From Bacteroidota bacterium (lineage in GTDB: Bacteria; Bacteroidota; Bacteroidia; Chitinophagales; LD1): a stretch of DNA of 64,000 nucleotides. Within the stretch, counting starts at the first letter, position 1, and each line of letters starts with the position of its first letter. Shown one piece after another: positions 60,401 to 64,000 of the stretch. The DNA is taken from NCBI GenBank assembly GCA_947476645.1, contig CANJRM010000003.1, forward strand, positions 1-64,000, written 5' to 3'. The translations under genes were made by a program, and so were the position numbers. Under the pieces are notes generated by a model that saw nothing but the letters and a program-made list of their open reading frames with translations, was not told where the DNA came from and did not search any database.

Positions 60401-61860
60401 CTATTTCTTAATCAACAATACTCCGGCATTATCGGGAAAATCTAAAGCCACGGTATAGTTATTCAATTGCGATGCTTCATCGTGCACTGCGTAGTAAAAT
60501 AAAGTTTGTGATGTGGTGTCGGTTTCTTTATGATACTCCGTAAGATTCAGCCACGGGGTTTTTCCGGTAATGCAATAGAAGCCAAATGAAGGATTGAACA
60601 ACCAATGCGTATTTAAGTCGATAGTTTTTACTTCTGGATGTTCCTTCATATAGCTTTGCAGATAAGCATGCACTTTGTAAGTATTACAATCGAACCGCCA
60701 CTCATGTACGCTTTGTAAATTTACAGAGTGCAAAAAATGAGCAACGAAAAACAGCATTATAAAAGACGTTATACCATAGCCAATCCATCGTAAATTTTCA
60801 ACGATAGTGAGCAACACAAAGAATAATACAAACATGAAAAGCACATAATAACTCAAGGCGGTTCTGCCGTTTAAAAACGGAGTTCCTAAAATGATTGCCT
60901 GCATCATGTTTACAAACCATACCAGCACAATCAGTAAAACTACAATCACTAAAGGATTTGAAAGCGCAGCTTTTTTGCGCGTAATAATTTTGAATAGCGA
61001 AAACGAAAAAGCAGTTATGAGAACACCAATTGCAAAGGATGTTAACGCTTTTACCAGCTTCGGATAATAACTTGCTCCATAAAAAAGCAGTCGATTACAC
61101 TTTGAAACGTATCGTGATAGAAACTTTCTTTAGCCCAGTAAACAAACTGATTGGTGGTTGACATTTTATAAAGCGGCTCGTAACTCAAGGCTAAAAATGC
61201 AGCAGCAAGTAACGCGGTGCAGAAAAGATGCAGCACTACTTTTGATATCTTTTCTTTTTTTGAATAGGCATTCACCATATAAATGAATGCCAATAAAATT
61301 TGCACTGCTGCCCAGTAAATAAGTAAAGTGAAGTTTGCATAGGCAGCGAGCATTGCAAACACAATAGAGAGGTAATACCACTTTTGTTTTAGCGAAGAAG
61401 AAAACAGCAACAGCGAATAAACCGAACAGGCAAGGAACGCATTCGACATACCATAGCCCCGCGCCAGTCCATAAAAATCAACTAAGAAAGGATTGCAAAA
61501 CAAGATGAACGGTAAGCAAAACAATAAACCATGTTTCGAGAAATACCGAACAGCTACTAAGTAAAGAACCGTTAAAAACAGAAACATCGAAATTACGTTG
61601 GGTAATCGAACGCTCCAGGGTTCAATACCCCATAAGTTTTCGCAAACTTTAATCAGCAAACTGTTGAGGATATGATTGCTGGGCCAGCAATCTGATTTTA
61701 TAATTCCTGCAAAATCCCAGGTGGCATAGTAAACGGTAGCAGATTTTTCATCGTGCGTAATAGGAAGGTGGATAGCCTTATAGGCTACTACATAAATCAG
61801 GAACGAACAAAAAAACGCTACTATAATTTTTGCGGACAAATTGTTTTTCAAGTCAAGCAT
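60401..61860 (-). pseudogene. Polytopic membrane glycosyltransferase-like protein split into two ORFs (61051-61860 and 60401-60949) by an apparent -1 frameshift at a T6 tract
   Basis: Reading through: ...SVIDCFF | YGASYYPKLVKALTSFAIGVLITAFSFSLFKIITRKKAALSNPLVIVVLLIVLVW...; A6 on + strand at 61081-61086. Confidence 0.8.
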
Positions 61861-61887
61861 GTTTTTTATTGGGCGCCAAAATAGTTT

Positions 61888-62631
61888 TCAATTAGCAGAA
61901 ATGTTCAACAAATTTTCTGCCGCCCGCTCTATGTATTCCTCTATAGCGGGTAAACTGTTATACAGTTGTTCGAACGATTCAATAACGAAATATTTATTCT
62001 GAATTCTGTCTTTGAAAAAATGTGAAGCAAAAATTTCGGCTACATCATAAGGAAGAAATACAGGCGCATGGCTCATAGAATATTCTGTTTCGCCTGACGA
62101 TGAAATAATTCCTGCACCGTAAATTTTGCGCTGATTGTTTTCGAACTTTAAACCAAACTCAATCGTGAACCAGTAAATGCGACTCATGAGTTCAATGATT
62201 TGCGCATTATCAATATGTGCCAAAGCAATTTTGCTCAAGCCGCTTAGAAATTCACAGTAGTGTAAATCGGTAAGCAGTGGTATATGCCCAAACACATCGT
62301 GAAACATATCGGGCTCTTCAATATAATTCAACTGGCTCATTTGCCGCAACCAACACGTGGCGGGAAATTTCTTTTGGCTCAGCAACACAAAAAAATCTTT
62401 ATCGGGAATTATTCCCGGCACTGCCTGTATATGCCAGCCCGTTAGTTTTTCGAGCAACGCGTTTGTTTCTTTAAAATCAGGGATACGGTCGGCATGGAAG
62501 TTTATCTTTTGCAACCCATCAATGTATTTTATGGTTACAGTGGTTTCCAGATTTTTCATTTGCCGCTCAAAGAGAATCTTCCAGACTTCAAAATGCTCGG
62601 GGGTGTAGGTGTCGTACTGTTGTTGTATCAT
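61888..62631 (-). CDS. phhA: Phenylalanine 4-monooxygenase (aromatic amino acid hydroxylase)
   Basis: FPATCWLRQMSQLNYIEEPDMFHDVFGHIPLLTD; YWFTIEFGL; GAGIISSSGETEYS. Confidence 0.93.
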   Translation of the reverse strand: MIQQQYDTYTPEHFEVWKILFERQMKNLETTVTIKYIDGLQKINFHADRIPDFKETNALLEKLTGWHIQAVPGIIPDKDFFVLLSQKKFPATCWLRQMSQLNYIEEPDMFHDVFGHIPLLTDLHYCEFLSGLSKIALAHIDNAQIIELMSRIYWFTIEFGLKFENNQRKIYGAGIISSSGETEYSMSHAPVFLPYDVAEIFASHFFKDRIQNKYFVIESFEQLYNSLPAIEEYIERAAENLLNISAN

Positions 62632-62673
62632 ATTCTTTCTGTGGTCAAAGTAATTAAACCACAGCTATATCTT

Positions 62674-62922
62674 AAACTACGTGCTATATAAATAAGTCAA
62701 GACGATGCTGGATTACTTCATAACGTAAACATGGGTCAGCCGTTAACGAAGTAAAGTAACAAACCGTTACCAGGTGCCCCTTGGTAACGGTTTAAACTAA
62801 CACTACGTTAGCATGGGTCAAATGTTTACGGTTTAAAGCTTCATATCGTAAGCGTGTGTCTCACTATTACGAAGTGTTGTTGTATTACGTTGCCTTGTGT
62901 CTTATGCTAACGTAGTGAATCT
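62674..62922. repeat. Array 4: six ~41-bp units each with two inverted half-sites (ACGTTA ... TAACG)
   Basis: acg/ccg/tcg cores at 62723, 62764, 62805, 62846, 62887 (41-bp steps) and at 62746, 62787, 62828, 62869, 62910 (41-bp steps). Confidence 0.9.
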
Positions 62923-63015
62923 ATCAATTGCTTCCGTGGCTTTAGCGGAAGTAAAAGATAGTAAGGAATTGCGTGCGTGGTTTCCACGGAAGAGTAGGAG
63001 AGAAGTAAACTGCTA

Positions 63016-63393
63016 TCAGGATTTTCGTTTTCTAAAGGCATCTAACTCCATTGATTTGGCAAAAACCTCATCGCCAATCACCCACCCGTCAAGCTTGCCG
63101 ATAATGATAGCACGCAAATACGGGTAGCTGCGAATGCCTTTGCCGCGGCACCAGGTAGTAACGCAGCTAAGTTCTTTGTGCGAAATATGCACGCCACCGC
63201 CTACGGGTTTTTTGCTGGCGTGGATATAACTACGGGGTGGGTTGCTTGTTTTATTAATAGCGAGGTAGCCATCTACTTTTATAGCCCTTAAAGCTTTTGC
63301 TTTAATGCGGTCCATAATAGCGCGCCTTGTTTTGCCGCAGAGTTTAGCATACTCTTCTACCGAAAGGTATTCTTCTAATACATGAATTGCCAT
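63016..63393 (-). CDS. Small protein with excisionase-like HTH (HTH_17-like) N-terminus
   Basis: YLSVEEYAKLCGKTRRAIMDRIKAKALRAIKVDGYLAIN. Confidence 0.6.
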   Translation of the reverse strand: MAIHVLEEYLSVEEYAKLCGKTRRAIMDRIKAKALRAIKVDGYLAINKTSNPPRSYIHASKKPVGGGVHISHKELSCVTTWCRGKGIRSYPYLRAIIIGKLDGWVIGDEVFAKSMELDAFRKRKS

Positions 63394-63493
63394 AAGTTAT
63401 TCATTTAGTAAAATGAAATTAGGGAAAAGGGCTGGAATTATTGTGCGGGAGGAAGTGAAAGAGTGTTAGAGCGGAGGTGAGAAAAGGTGCGAT

Positions 63494-63979
63494 TCAATCC
63501 AACCCGATGTAGTAATAATATGAAAGTTCAATAGCATCCATCGCATCAAATACTTGAAAGTAGTCTGAAATATGAAAGTAAGGATAGTAGTTACTGTCAT
63601 CAACAATCTTTATGCTACTCAGAAAAGAATAGTCGCCTTTCCATAAACTCACTTTTATTTTTTCATGTTGAGGAAAGAATGAAACGAAGTTGCCTAAATC
63701 ATTTTTATGGACTTTGCCATTTTCTATTCTGTAGTTTGTATATTTTTTTCCACCACTATTTTCTACAAGCCTCCCACAAGGGTCTAATGACCTGATATGG
63801 TCAACAAGTTTGCTGCCAATTTCTTTTAGACTTACATCGAGAGATGAAATTAAATTTGAATCTCCGACTCTTAACTTCTTTTCTTCTTCGCTACCTTTGT
63901 CAATTTGAGAAGCATTTGTAACATTAATTTTACCGTCTTTATCGATTTCAATTTCCAACTCATATTGATTGTTGCCCAT
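63494..63979 (-). CDS. Hypothetical protein, possibly continuing past the right edge
   Basis: MGNNQYELEIEIDKDGKINVTN...; frame remains open upstream of the ATG to base 64000. Confidence 0.5.
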   Translation of the reverse strand: MGNNQYELEIEIDKDGKINVTNASQIDKGSEEEKKLRVGDSNLISSLDVSLKEIGSKLVDHIRSLDPCGRLVENSGGKKYTNYRIENGKVHKNDLGNFVSFFPQHEKIKVSLWKGDYSFLSSIKIVDDSNYYPYFHISDYFQVFDAMDAIELSYYYYIGLD

Positions 63980-64000
63980 AAATTCAAATACATCTTCCGG

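Overview
The window is a chromosomal segment of a Bacteroidetes (Chitinophagales/Sphingobacteriales-like) bacterium. Evidence for this is the fused SecDF, T9SS (PorU2/PorV-like, CHU_C and T9SS-A sorting domain) proteins, TAnnTTTG-type -7 promoter elements and Bacteroidetes-style dispersed palindromes. Most of it is ordinary housekeeping: SecDF, RecF, PdhA, RuvX, peptide deformylase, ClpB, PntAA/PntAB/PntB, AsnB and PhhA. There are also several large secreted or outer-membrane proteins and one MazF/PemK-type toxin-antitoxin pair. The most unusual content is intergenic. Three unrelated-in-sequence arrays have exactly 21-bp units (14132-14446, 19558-19872, 32589-32902). A fourth array (62674-62922) has 41-bp units, each carrying an inverted repeat whose arms change between units but stay self-complementary. 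There is also a dispersed heptamer tandem repeat (consensus GTCTTGT/GTCTAAT). It occurs as five-unit blocks in intergenic regions (418-452, 32967-33001, 52382-52416, degenerate at 17811-17845) and once inside an asparaginase reading frame (42350-42383), where copy-number change would frameshift the gene. Other points of note are a deoxyhypusine-synthase-like protein that appears to lack the catalytic lysine, a perfect 7-5-7 operator-like palindrome upstream of an Rrf2 regulator, and a membrane glycosyltransferase-like gene split by a one-base homopolymer frameshift. All calls come from reading the sequence; no database search was run.
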